Of a DNA stretch of 64,000 bases, positions 42,231 through 49,907 are shown one piece after another. The stretch spans positions 4,464,001-4,528,000 of the forward strand of contig OY970288.1 of the NCBI GenBank assembly GCA_963716085.1. The letters run 5' to 3'. The number at the start of each line of letters is the position of its first letter. Position 1 is the stretch's first letter. The notes below the pieces were generated by a model. The model had not been told where the DNA came from. It made no database searches and saw only the letters and a list, made by a program, of their open reading frames with translations. The DNA comes from Persicitalea sp963716085 (GTDB lineage Bacteria; Bacteroidota; Bacteroidia; Cytophagales; Spirosomataceae). The translations under genes and the position numbers were made by a program.

Positions 42231-42702
42231 CGATACCACTGCGATTAGTAATCTGATTCAGATCAATGAATTGGAACTTCTGAAAAAGCTGTACAAACGT
42301 ATTTTGATACCCTCTGCGGTCTTTGATGAGTTGATGATACTTGAAAATTCGGAGCCAAGAATCAAGGCCATTTTGCATAAAGATTGGATTGAAATTCAAA
42401 CTGTTAAAAGTTCCTTTCTTTTAACAGAAATTGAGTTAAGTCTAGATAAGGGCGAAGCCGAAGCAATTGCGCTGGCAATTGAGATTAAGGCGGACTTGCT
42501 CATGATCGATGAAAAGGAAGGAAGAAAAGTCGCCGAAGAAAAAGGTGTTCCAATTATCGGAACAATGGGGGTTTTACTCAATGCCAAACAGCTCGGTCTA
42601 ATTAGTAGCGTCCAGGAAAAAATGGACGAACTTCGACAAATCGGATTCTGGATTAGCGATAGATTTTATAATCAGGTAATTTCCCTAGAATTAAATCAGT
42701 AG
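42217..42702 (+). CDS. DUF3368 PIN-like toxin
   Basis: From the ATG at 42217 the protein has 161 residues and overlaps the antitoxin gene by 14 bp. It begins MIVISDTTAISNLIQ with the first acidic residue, has LDKGEAEAIALAIE in the middle and LLMIDEKEGRKVAEEKG for the distal acidic cluster, the normal DUF3368 pattern. This PIN-like family is a predicted ribonuclease toxin. The pair is complete and probably functional. A TTG at 42202 is a less likely start. Confidence 0.87.
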   Translation: MIVISDTTAISNLIQINELELLKKLYKRILIPSAVFDELMILENSEPRIKAILHKDWIEIQTVKSSFLLTEIELSLDKGEAEAIALAIEIKADLLMIDEKEGRKVAEEKGVPIIGTMGVLLNAKQLGLISSVQEKMDELRQIGFWISDRFYNQVISLELNQ

Positions 42703-42774
42703 ATTTCTTTTGCCTTGATCCATGACTCTAGAACCTTACGCCAAAAATCAAAACTATTTTCTATTATCAGCAAA

Positions 42775-43113
42775 ATGCCCCGCTACGCCCTCGCCCTCGA
42801 CCTCAAAGACGACCCCGCCCTGATCGAAAAGTACAAGTGGCACCACGCTCCCGAAAATCAGTGGCCCGAAATCAACCGAAGCATCCGTAAAGCGGGCGTG
42901 ACGGACATGGAAATCTACCTGTTCGGCAACCGGATGTTCATGGTTATGGAGGTGGACGACTCCTTTTCCTTCGAGCGCATGGACGAAATCAACCAAAATC
43001 CCAAATCGGTGGAGTGGGAAGATCTCATGTGGGGATTCCAGCAAGCTGTGCCGGGCGCGAAGCCGGGCGAAAAGTGGGTACTTATGGAGCAAGTGTTTAA
43101 ACTACCCGACTGA
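42775..43113 (+). CDS. L-rhamnose/L-fucose mutarotase family protein
   Basis: From the ATG at 42775 the product has 112 residues, the normal size for this dimeric alpha/beta-barrel enzyme. Motifs are MPRYALALDLKDDP, KYKWHHAPENQWPEI (with the catalytic histidine), GVTDMEIYLFGNRMFMVMEV and WEDLMWGFQQ. The family interconverts alpha and beta anomers of L-rhamnose or L-fucose before catabolism. The 20 codons upstream in frame show no similarity. It heads a same-strand run with UxaB- and UxaA-type genes, so a deoxysugar or uronate pathway is likely. Confidence 0.88.
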   Translation: MPRYALALDLKDDPALIEKYKWHHAPENQWPEINRSIRKAGVTDMEIYLFGNRMFMVMEVDDSFSFERMDEINQNPKSVEWEDLMWGFQQAVPGAKPGEKWVLMEQVFKLPD

Positions 43114-43187
43114 GTGAAAATCATCGTGGGTTGATGGTAGAAGCTCGCTTTTTCGTCTTCTGTAGTAAACCATAAACAAAACATTAA

Positions 43188-44666
43188 GTGAGTAATACTC
43201 TAAACAAACAAAACGCCCCCAACCAGAAAATCTTCAACTACCCTGAAAAAGCCCTGTTCTTCGGCACGGGGGTGCTCCTGCGGGGATTGCCCCTGTACTT
43301 CATCGACAAAGCCAACAAGCAGGGCGTCTTCAAGGGGCGCGTGGTTGTGGTCAAATCCACCTCGCGCGGTAGCATCGACGCCTACGGCGAGCAAGATGGC
43401 TGCTTCACGACCGTCGTGCGGGGCATTGCCGACGGGGAAGAAGTGGAAGAAAATATCCTCAACTGTGCCATCAGCCGGGTGCTGACTGCCTCCGATGAAT
43501 GGGATCAAATCCTGGCCGTGGCCGAGAGTCCCGATTTGACGACGGTAGTTTCCAACACCACGGAGGTCGGGATTACCTACGAGGAAGAATCTATTTTTGA
43601 CAATCCGCCCTCGTCTTTTCCGGCTAAGTTGCTGGCGATTCTACACAAGCGGTACGAAGCCTTCGACGGCGACACGCAGAAGGGTTTGGTGATCGTGCCG
43701 ACGGAGCTGATTTCGGAAAACGGCAAGAAACTGTACGGCATTGTCAACCAGTTGGCAGCCTACAATCGGCTGGATGTGGCTTTCGTGAGCTGGCTCAACG
43801 AAGCCAACCAGTTCTGCAACTCGCTGGTGGATCGCATCGTGCCGGGCGAAATCAAGGGCGACCAGAAAGCGGAACTGGAAGCCGAGTTTGGTTATAAAGA
43901 CGACCTGATGATTATGGCCGAGCCCTACCGCCTGTGGGCTATCGAGGGCGACGCCAGCATCAAAGCCAAGCTGTCGTTCCACGAAGTCGATGCGGGCGTC
44001 AAAATCGAGTCGTCCATCGAAAAGTATAAGGAACTGAAACTGCGGCTGCTCAACGCGCCGCATACCTTCTGCACGGCCCTGGCGCATTTGGCGGGTTTCG
44101 TGACGGTGAAGGAAGCCATGCGCGACGAGCAGTTTCTGAAATTCATCCGCGGACTGATGTTTGATGAAATTGCCAAGAGCCTTGATCCGAATATCGACAA
44201 AGCCGAGATCAACGCTTTTGCCGAGGCGGTCATCGACCGATTCAGCAATTCGCATTTGGACCATAAGTGGCTTTCGATCAGCCTTAATTATACTTCCAAA
44301 ATAAAAATGCGCTGCGCGAAGCTGATCGAAAGTTGGTACGCCCAATCGCCCGCCGGGCGCTCGCACATGGCCTTTGGCTTTGCCAGCTATTTGCGGTTTA
44401 TGAAAATCGAGCGCGAGGAAAATGGCAAATACTACGGCAAGGCCCACGGCGAGGAGTACGTCCTGAATGATCCCGAAGCCGGGCAATTGATGACGCATTG
44501 GAATGCCACCGACGATGTCGAGAAACTAGTCGATCGCGTTTTGAAGGATCAGGAACTTTGGGAAACGGATCTGAGCCAAGTATCGGGCTTCCAGGCCGAC
44601 GTGACTGAATTCCTGAAATCAATTGTGGAAAGTCAGGAATTCAGTTTGGATTTATTTCAAAATTAA
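43188..44666 (+). CDS. uxaB: Tagaturonate reductase (altronate oxidoreductase) family
   Basis: The 492-residue protein is a mannitol-dehydrogenase-type polyol oxidoreductase. It has an N-terminal NAD region (ALFFGTGVLLRGLP), VVSNTTEVGITYEEE, the catalytic LNAPHTFCTALAHLAGF segment, and DHKWLSISLNYTSKIKMR near the C-terminus, as in UxaB. It starts at a GTG. UxaB reduces tagaturonate to altronate in galacturonate breakdown. Here it could equally act on a related six-carbon keto-acid, because isomerase UxaC is absent and the neighbours are deoxysugar enzymes. It is followed by UxaA after 111 bp. Confidence 0.85.
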   Translation: MSNTLNKQNAPNQKIFNYPEKALFFGTGVLLRGLPLYFIDKANKQGVFKGRVVVVKSTSRGSIDAYGEQDGCFTTVVRGIADGEEVEENILNCAISRVLTASDEWDQILAVAESPDLTTVVSNTTEVGITYEEESIFDNPPSSFPAKLLAILHKRYEAFDGDTQKGLVIVPTELISENGKKLYGIVNQLAAYNRLDVAFVSWLNEANQFCNSLVDRIVPGEIKGDQKAELEAEFGYKDDLMIMAEPYRLWAIEGDASIKAKLSFHEVDAGVKIESSIEKYKELKLRLLNAPHTFCTALAHLAGFVTVKEAMRDEQFLKFIRGLMFDEIAKSLDPNIDKAEINAFAEAVIDRFSNSHLDHKWLSISLNYTSKIKMRCAKLIESWYAQSPAGRSHMAFGFASYLRFMKIEREENGKYYGKAHGEEYVLNDPEAGQLMTHWNATDDVEKLVDRVLKDQELWETDLSQVSGFQADVTEFLKSIVESQEFSLDLFQN

Positions 44667-44676
44667 AATTAGGGTA

Positions 44677-44774
44677 GTTTAAGGGTTGAAGAGTTGAAAT
44701 GTTGAATAAAATTTTTAGACTCTAAAATGCTCTGTGGCATCTCAATTAAACTTTAAACAATTAAACCCTTAAAC
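44677..44774. repeat. Inverted repeat spanning the uxaB-uxaA gap
   Basis: GTTTAAGGGTT at 44677-44687 is the exact complement of AACCCTTAAAC at 44764-44774, immediately before the UxaA start. Folding would enclose most of the spacer and could hide the ribosome-binding region. A similar arrangement precedes the molybdoenzyme at 2667-2770. Confidence 0.6.
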
Positions 44775-44777
44775 CCT

Positions 44778-46424
44778 TTGAACAAAGTACTCAAAGTCCA
44801 CCCCTCCGACAACGTCATCGTCGCCCTCACTGACTTGAAAAAGGACGAGGAACTGGCGCTGGACGGAGAAAGCTATACGCTAACCGAAGACATCGCCGCC
44901 AAGCACAAGTTCGCCGCTCGCGACTTTGCCCCTGGCGACGAGGTGCAGATGTACGGCGTGCTGGTCGGCAAAGCGCAAAGCGCCATTCCGCGCGGTAGCT
45001 GGCTGAACGTCTTCAATACCAAACACGCCGCCAACCCACTCACGGTGCGTGAAAGTACCTACCAATGGCCGGCCCCCAACGTGTCAAAGTACCTCGACGC
45101 CACCTTCAAGGGCTTTCACCGCAGCGATGGCAGCGTCGGTACGGCAAACTACTGGCTGGTAGTGCCGCTGGTTTTTTGCGAAAACCACAACGTGGACACG
45201 CTCAAAAAGGCCCTCACGAAGGCCTTGGGTTACGAAACGACCACGCCTTACCAAGACAAAGCCGAGAAAATTCTGGCGATGATTCAGGGAGGACAAGCGG
45301 ACGAAATATTGCAAACTGAACTTCCCGCCGCGCCCAAAAAGAAGGCAGTTTCCGCCGTGTTTCCGAATGTCGACGGCATCAAATTCATCACCCACCAATC
45401 GGGCTGCGGCGGCACGCGGCAGGATGCCCAAGCTTTGTGCGGCCTACTCGCGGGCTACATCACGCACCCCAACGTGGCCGGGGCGACGGTACTGAGTCTG
45501 GGTTGCCAGAACGCCGAGGAAAGTATTTTGGCGCAGGAAATCGAGAAGCGGGTACCCGGCTTTGACCGTCCCGTCCATATCCTGAATCACCAAACGCTGG
45601 GCGGCAAGGACGACATCATCGACTTGGCCTTGAAGCAAACGCTGCTGGGTTTGAAAGAAGCCAATAAACTACAACGGGCCGATGCCCCTCTATCGAAACT
45701 CTGCGTAGGACTGGAATGCGGCGGCTCCGATGGCTTCTCCGGCATTTCGGCGAACCCGACGCTGGGGTACTTTTCCGATATGCTCGTGGCGTTGCGGGGA
45801 AAAGTCATGCTGGCCGAATTCCCCGAACTTTGCGGCGTAGAGCAAAACCTCGCCGACCGCTGCGTGGATCGTCCCACCGCCGAGCGCTTCGCCCACCTGA
45901 TGGGTACTTACAGCCAACGCGCCACGGCAGCAGGCTCGGGCTTTGACATGAATCCCTCGCCCGGAAATATCAAGGACGGCCTGATTACCGACGCCATCAA
46001 GTCCGCCGGAGCGGCCAAAAAGGGCGGCTCCTCGCCCGTGGTGGATGTGCTGGACTATCCCGAAAAAGCCACCAAGCCGGGCCTGACGCTGCTCTGCACG
46101 CCCGGCAACGACGTAGAATCCACCACCGCCGAGGTAGGTTCGGGCGCAACGGTGGTACTTTTCACTACGGGGTTGGGAACGCCCACGGGCAACCCCATCG
46201 CCCCGGTCGTGAAAGTGTCGAGCAACACCAAGCTGTTCAATAAAATGCACGACAGCATCGATTTCAACACCGGCGGCATCATCGAGGGCAGCGAAACCAT
46301 TCCCGCCGCCGCCGAGCGGCTGATGGATTATGTGATCGCGGTGGCAAGCGGCGAAACTACCGTTAAAGCTGTATTGAACGGACAGGATGATTTTATTCCC
46401 TGGAAGCGGGGGGTGTCGTTATAG
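44778..46424 (+). CDS. uxaA: Altronate dehydratase family protein (UxaA)
   Basis: The 548-residue protein has an N-terminal SAF-type domain (about 1-95, VLKVHPSDNVIVALTDL; AIPRGSWL replaced by a HKFAARDFAPGDEV block). It is followed by the UxaA body with GFHRSDGSVGTANYWLV, THQSGCGGTRQDAQ, GLECGGSDGFSGISANPTLG and a C-terminal FNTGGIIEGSE. The cysteines in SGCGG and LECGGSD are the conserved metal/iron ligands. The start is a TTG. Altronate dehydratase makes 2-keto-3-deoxygluconate. In this context the enzyme might dehydrate fuconate or another aldonate, but this is inference from its neighbours. Confidence 0.88.
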   Translation: MNKVLKVHPSDNVIVALTDLKKDEELALDGESYTLTEDIAAKHKFAARDFAPGDEVQMYGVLVGKAQSAIPRGSWLNVFNTKHAANPLTVRESTYQWPAPNVSKYLDATFKGFHRSDGSVGTANYWLVVPLVFCENHNVDTLKKALTKALGYETTTPYQDKAEKILAMIQGGQADEILQTELPAAPKKKAVSAVFPNVDGIKFITHQSGCGGTRQDAQALCGLLAGYITHPNVAGATVLSLGCQNAEESILAQEIEKRVPGFDRPVHILNHQTLGGKDDIIDLALKQTLLGLKEANKLQRADAPLSKLCVGLECGGSDGFSGISANPTLGYFSDMLVALRGKVMLAEFPELCGVEQNLADRCVDRPTAERFAHLMGTYSQRATAAGSGFDMNPSPGNIKDGLITDAIKSAGAAKKGGSSPVVDVLDYPEKATKPGLTLLCTPGNDVESTTAEVGSGATVVLFTTGLGTPTGNPIAPVVKVSSNTKLFNKMHDSIDFNTGGIIEGSETIPAAAERLMDYVIAVASGETTVKAVLNGQDDFIPWKRGVSL

Positions 46425-46543
46425 GAAAAGTACCTCAAATTTGAAAGCGTTTTTTTGAAGATCAAGCCAGGGAAAAGAATGGCGGCGCAGTACTGATATG
46501 CCAAAAATCTCTATCTTTATCAGCAGCTTAAATCTACTTCATC

Positions 46544-46777
46544 ATGAAAACTTTGAAATATATCCGGCGCGTGGATGAAAACAATCGGCTCACCCTCGAA
46601 CTACCCGACTCCTTCCGGCAACAAGAGGTGGAGGTGAGCATCGTGAAAAAAGCTGAGCGCAAGCCTGCTTCCGAAATGACAAAGGAAGAAAAGCTAGCCG
46701 TTTTGAAAAAATACGAAGGCTCATGGCCCAACTGGATCCCTGATGTCGACTTGGAGGACGAATGGTACAGACAATAG
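46544..46777 (+). CDS. Small antitoxin-like protein, toxin partner apparently lost
   Basis: The 77-residue product begins with a SpoVT/AbrB- or Phd-like beta hairpin (LKYIRRVDENNRLTLELPDSF) and ends in a charged helix and an acidic tail (DVDLEDEWYRQ). It is the kind of short antitoxin often placed before a PIN toxin. After it, a frame starting MVQTIEIILYILII at 46763 stops after about 19 codons, as if a toxin gene had been cut off. I have no exact family name. Confidence 0.55.
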   Translation: MKTLKYIRRVDENNRLTLELPDSFRQQEVEVSIVKKAERKPASEMTKEEKLAVLKKYEGSWPNWIPDVDLEDEWYRQ

Positions 46778-46831
46778 AAATCATATTATACATATTGATT
46801 ATTAGCGAGTTAAGATCTTAAACTCTGTTTT

Positions 46832-47020
46832 ATGAAAAAATATAAAGTAATTGAAACGCTGGATTATCTGCCGGATGAATTCGATGTGGAGGAATTGGTA
46901 GAGAAACTACTGTTTGTCGAAAAGGTCGAAAAAGGAATTCAGGACGCTGAGGAAGGAAGGGTGATGAGTTTAGTAGAAGCCAGGCAGAAAATGGAGCGTA
47001 AATGGCAGGCATTGAAATAA
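46832..47020 (+). CDS. Antitoxin of the ParE-type pair
   Basis: The 62-residue protein (start MKKYKVIETLDYLPDEFD, end ARQKMERKWQALK) is highly acidic in the middle and helical. Its gene overlaps the RelE/ParE toxin gene by 19 bp. The segment EKGIQDAEEGRVMSLVEARQKM is typical of antitoxins that wrap around ParE toxins. The function is assigned by motif and position. Confidence 0.75.
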   Translation: MKKYKVIETLDYLPDEFDVEELVEKLLFVEKVEKGIQDAEEGRVMSLVEARQKMERKWQALK

Positions 47021-47295
47021 AAATTACGGAATCGGCCTACTCAGACTTGGAGGAAATAGAGAACTTTATTGGTCAAAGCTCAGCCAGAATTGGCAGAAGT
47101 TTTGTCAATAAAGTTTTTAATAAAATCGAATTGCTCTACGAGCATCCTAGAATTGGCCGAAAGGTACCAGAGTTTGATAGTGAGCGAGTCAGAGAACTCA
47201 TTCAAGGAAAATACAGAATTGTCTATCGGATTGTGAACGATGAAGTAATAGAAATACTTCGCATCTTGCATGGGTCGAGGCTAATGGATTTGTGA
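47002..47295 (+). CDS. RelE/ParE family toxin
   Basis: The 97-residue protein has the ParE layout: ITESAYSDLEEIENFI, an arginine-containing middle helix (IELLYEHPRIGRKVPEF), and the C-terminal strand block ELIQGKYRIVYRIVNDEVIEILRILHGSR. ParE toxins inhibit gyrase and RelE cleaves mRNA; the HPRIGR and HGSR features favour the ParE branch. It is complete and paired with the upstream antitoxin. It lies between a decayed toxin locus and an IS110 remnant. Confidence 0.87.
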   Translation: MAGIEIKITESAYSDLEEIENFIGQSSARIGRSFVNKVFNKIELLYEHPRIGRKVPEFDSERVRELIQGKYRIVYRIVNDEVIEILRILHGSRLMDL

Positions 47296-47305
47296 GTTCA
47301 CCAAT

Positions 47306-47506
47306 GTGATAAATCCTCTGACTGCTCCAACGCCCAAGCCGATCTATGGCAAATGGGCCCAGCGACCAACACAAAGGAAAGTCGGAGAGGGTAAGAATAA
47401 AATGTCAGTTCTGAATGCAGAAAGAAACAAAATCATCCACCGCGTTTTCGCCATCGTCAGGGACGGACGGAAATATGAAAAAATAAATATCACAACCCTT
47501 GCTTAA
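47306..47506 (+). mobile_element. IS110-family transposase, C-terminal remnant
   Basis: A frame of about 60 codons ends KNKMSVLNAERNKIIHRVFAIVRDGRKYE, which matches the very C-terminus of IS110/IS116 transposases (usual form NVLNAIRNKLxxRIFAxVxRGTPY). The catalytic DEDD and Tnp_20 domains are gone. The fragment marks a past insertion. A truncated PIN gene lies immediately downstream, together with a G9 run (47528-47536) next to a GGTTAGC repeat word. Confidence 0.7.
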
Positions 47507-47576
47507 ACCATAGAAATCAGGGTTAGCGGGGGGGGGTATAGTTGAAAACATTTAGTTAGACACTGGTAGTGAAAAA

Positions 47577-48017
47577 ATGTCTGTGGGGACACAGACAACG
47601 GTGAAGAAGCGGGAGTTAATGATAGAGATGCTTGTCCACCCGGCGACTCGCCTATACTACGAAACGAAAGTTGTGAGCGAGTACCTTTATCATTTTCTGG
47701 GCTTTCACGGGGAGAAGTCCCCCCGGACACTCAAAGAGAGCGAACGGATACCAGAAATACTGACGTTACACGATCCCAGGGAATTATTTGACTTGTTCAG
47801 TCAGTTGACGACCGACATTCCTAGCGTCGATGAAGTACTCCATTTTATGGAAAGCTACAACCTGCTCTCAAACGACGCTATCATTCTAGCACACTGTAAA
47901 TCAGCGAAGCTGGAGTTCGTCGCTTCTTATGACTCTGATTTTGTGATTCCGTGTAGACGAGAAGGTATCAGGTTATTGAATAGCATCGAAGAGTTCCGAA
48001 AAGTGGTTTCTATCTGA
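47577..48017 (+). pseudogene. PIN-domain toxin lacking its N-terminus
   Basis: The frame encodes 146 residues, of which from about residue 15 onward the sequence resembles a PIN protein: YYETKVVSEYLYHFLGF, then LLSNDAIILAHCKSAKLEFVASYDSDF with the distal acidic residues. The first strand with its essential aspartate is missing; the N-terminus instead comes from a hairpin repeat (GTCTGTGGGGACACAGAC at 47580-47597). The gene was probably truncated when the IS110/repeat DNA joined it. A catalytic activity is unlikely. Confidence 0.65.
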
Positions 48018-48162
48018 TTATAGACGACTACAGGTAGTACAGATTCTGAGGTGCCAGCCAGACGACCTCAGCGTGGATGAATTACTGGTTTTGCTTTTGC
48101 GGGTATTCGCACGGCTGGCTGCTGCAAACGAGAGGCGATGCAATCTCGATCACAGACTAGGG

Positions 48163-48291
48163 TTAGCGTGACACAGACAACGGTGGAGGATTACGGAAAC
48201 TGCCTAATCAGACTTGGAGAGAGCGTTTGCGGGTATTCGCGTTAAAAACGCGAGAAGACACAACCCTGATTGCAAATCAGGGTTAGCGGGT
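48163..48291. repeat. R2 hairpin cluster
   Basis: Perfect hairpins at 48238-48252 (CGCGTTAAAAACGCG) and 48264-48282 (CCCTGATTGCAAATCAGGG) are followed by GGTTAGCGGGTTA. The words GACACAGACAACGGTG at about 48170 repeat those at 47590. The same hairpin sequences recur at 58419-58541 and partly at 5749, 7858 and 59721. From 48018 to 48162 I see only degenerate repeat sequence. Confidence 0.75.
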
Positions 48292-48313
48292 TATGCATTG
48301 TTGTGTGCTGTGT

Positions 48314-49114
48314 TTATTCTTCTTCTCTATTTTTTCTTTTTTCGTGGGCTATTTTCAATCCTTCATGATAATTTAGAATATGAAAACTACCAAGATTTCT
48401 CATTAACTCAACTCCTTTTTCTTTCATTTCTTTACTTATTTCATCGTTTAATTCAATAATTTTTGAAGTCACTACTGATACTAATCCTAAAGCATAAGCA
48501 AGTTCTGTAATTGCAACGTAAGCTCCAACTGGTTGAACAATCATTCCCAATATTGGAACTCCTGTACCTGAATAGTGTCCAGGGATTTCATTTGGATGAG
48601 GATGTGTTCCAATTTCACACAACTTGCTGTATCTATCTCTATCTATTGGTACAAAATCCATGTTTTGTTTCAGTATCTCTCTAACTTTTGATGGCTTAAA
48701 ATTTCTGTACCTATCTCTATCGTTTTGAGTTTTCCACTCTTCTACTTTTTCTGGAAACAAATTAAAAAGATGTAAAAGGTTTGCTATTTCTCCTATTCCT
48801 CTTGTTATCATTAATGATTCATCGTAATAACAATATCTGTATAATTTGAATGCACAAATTGCTTGATTTACTGCCTTTCCAATTAATCTCTCTTTTACAT
48901 GGTCTCCTCCTTTGCATCCCCAAAAGCAACATGCCGACCTATACAGTAAAGAAATCGTCACTCCTAATAATTCTATCGTTTTTGGATGCTTTTCTCCAGA
49001 ATAATATTTTTCGAATAATTCTGATTCGATTTCAGCCTTTTGACATAATTCTGTCATTCCATTTAAGAACAATTTTCCTTCAGCGATTTCTTGAGTTTCT
49101 TTTTTTACATTCAT
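48314..49114 (-). CDS. Uncharacterised AT-rich gene
   Basis: The 266-residue product is predicted all-helical, with cysteine-rich stretches (YRSACCFWGCKGGDH), a conserved-looking middle (FKLYRYCYYDESLMITRGIGEIANLLHLF, key ITRGIGEIANLLHLF) and a late hydrophobic helix (LGMIVQPVGAYVAITELAYALG). The base composition is clearly more AT-rich than the flanking chromosomal genes, which points to horizontal transfer. It is surrounded by hairpin arrays and lies next to an integrase remnant. I do not recognise the family. It may be a cargo gene, possibly defensive, but nothing in the sequence proves that. Confidence 0.7.
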   Translation of the reverse strand: MNVKKETQEIAEGKLFLNGMTELCQKAEIESELFEKYYSGEKHPKTIELLGVTISLLYRSACCFWGCKGGDHVKERLIGKAVNQAICAFKLYRYCYYDESLMITRGIGEIANLLHLFNLFPEKVEEWKTQNDRDRYRNFKPSKVREILKQNMDFVPIDRDRYSKLCEIGTHPHPNEIPGHYSGTGVPILGMIVQPVGAYVAITELAYALGLVSVVTSKIIELNDEISKEMKEKGVELMRNLGSFHILNYHEGLKIAHEKRKNREEE

Positions 49115-49142
49115 CTTTTCTATTTTTTTGTATTTGAAACCA

Positions 49143-49150
49143 CAAATCTA
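49143..49150 (-). promoter_or_regulatory. Candidate -7 element of the 48314-49114 gene
   Basis: On the minus strand TAGATTTG fits TAnnTTTG and lies 28 nt upstream of the ATG at 49114. Confidence 0.4.
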
Positions 49151-49159
49151 TACTTGAAG

Positions 49160-49304
49160 TACGCAATCTTTTTGCGTAGTAGTTTTTTCTTTTTTTCATA
49201 TCACACAACATAATTACTCACGCAACTATTGCGTGTATTCATTCTTCCCACGCCTATTGAGTTGCGTGTATCACGCTTCTCTGGCGTGATACACGCAACT
49301 CAAT
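49160..49304. repeat. Hairpin array between the integrase remnant and the AT-rich gene
   Basis: Three stems all carry the word ACGCAA: 49160-49178 (TACGCAA/TTGCGTA), 49219-49235 (CACGCAA/TTGCGTG), and a long perfect 21-bp stem at 49256-49304 with a 7-nt loop whose arms begin ATTGAGTTGCGTG. The last stem ends on the integrase stop codon and could terminate transcription from both sides. Confidence 0.8.
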
Positions 49305-49738
49305 TATTCGTTAAAACGATCCAGTGGGCTCACAATCCGCCTTCTCTCCTTGCTGGTAATCTGAGTATAGATTTCCGTGGTTTTACTGCTACTATGTCCA
49401 AGCAGTTCCTGAATATGGCGCAGGCTGACACCTTGTTCCAATAAGTGGGTGGCATAGCTGTGGCGCAGGGTATGAACGGTTGCCCATTCGTACACGCCGC
49501 TCTTTTCCACCGCACGGCGTAAAATAGCTTGTACGCTCCTGCGGGAGTAATTCCCTCCGTCTTGCCCTTCAAAAAGCCAATAGTTAGGACGATATTCTTT
49601 ATAGTAACCACTCAGTTCCTTTAACAACGTTTCCGAGAGCGTGGTGTACCGATCTTTCTTGCCCCCGTTGTGCGGGGTCTTCCGAAGGGAGACCGCGCAC
49701 CAAAGATAAAAGGCAGTCTCCGACTGCCCCGCCTCCAA
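49304..49738 (-). pseudogene. Tyrosine recombinase/integrase, C-terminal fragment
   Basis: From about residue 34 the frame is a standard catalytic half of an XerC/D-like recombinase. KKDRYTTLSETLLKEL leads to the active-site residues in TVHTLRHSYATHLLEQG (HxxR) and LGHSSSKTTEIYTQI (H and the nucleophile tyrosine). The N-terminal DNA-binding half and the first catalytic arginine are missing. The first 33 codons are translated repeat R1 (49667-49728). It is therefore a truncated gene, although the frame is open. It probably mobilised this island in the past. Confidence 0.85.
49667..49728 (-). repeat. Partial copy of repeat R1
   Basis: Its reverse complement aligns with the last third of R1 at 57690-57752, with GGCAGTC...GACTGCC and GGTCTCCCTTCGGAAGACC hairpins in matching places and the terminal CGCACAAC. 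It replaces the start of the integrase gene. A more diverged hairpin copy follows at about 49750-49800. The remainder of the gap to 49907 shows nothing else. Confidence 0.7.
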
Positions 49739-49907
49739 GTTTACACCAACATTGATGCACAGGGTCTTCTAAGGGCAAACCGCGTACCAGAGATTAGCGG
49801 TCGGCTTCTGGCGAGGCATAAATGCTACCGTAGAATCCCAACGAACAAAGGGTAAAAGTTAACTAATTGTTGTTTATACTACTGATTCTCGTTTTCCTCT
49901 TCACGTA

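Noticed and set aside
42715..42774. Upstream extension of the mutarotase gene from a TTG
   Set aside because: The 20 extra residues are not family-like, whereas the ATG at 42775 begins exactly where similarity begins.
43641..44498. Minus-strand open frame of 285 codons
   Set aside because: It is antisense to the UxaB gene and has no recognisable features.
48163..48291. Possible CRISPR array because of repeated short palindromes
   Set aside because: The repeats are not evenly spaced, differ from each other, have no unique spacers of constant length, and there are no cas genes.
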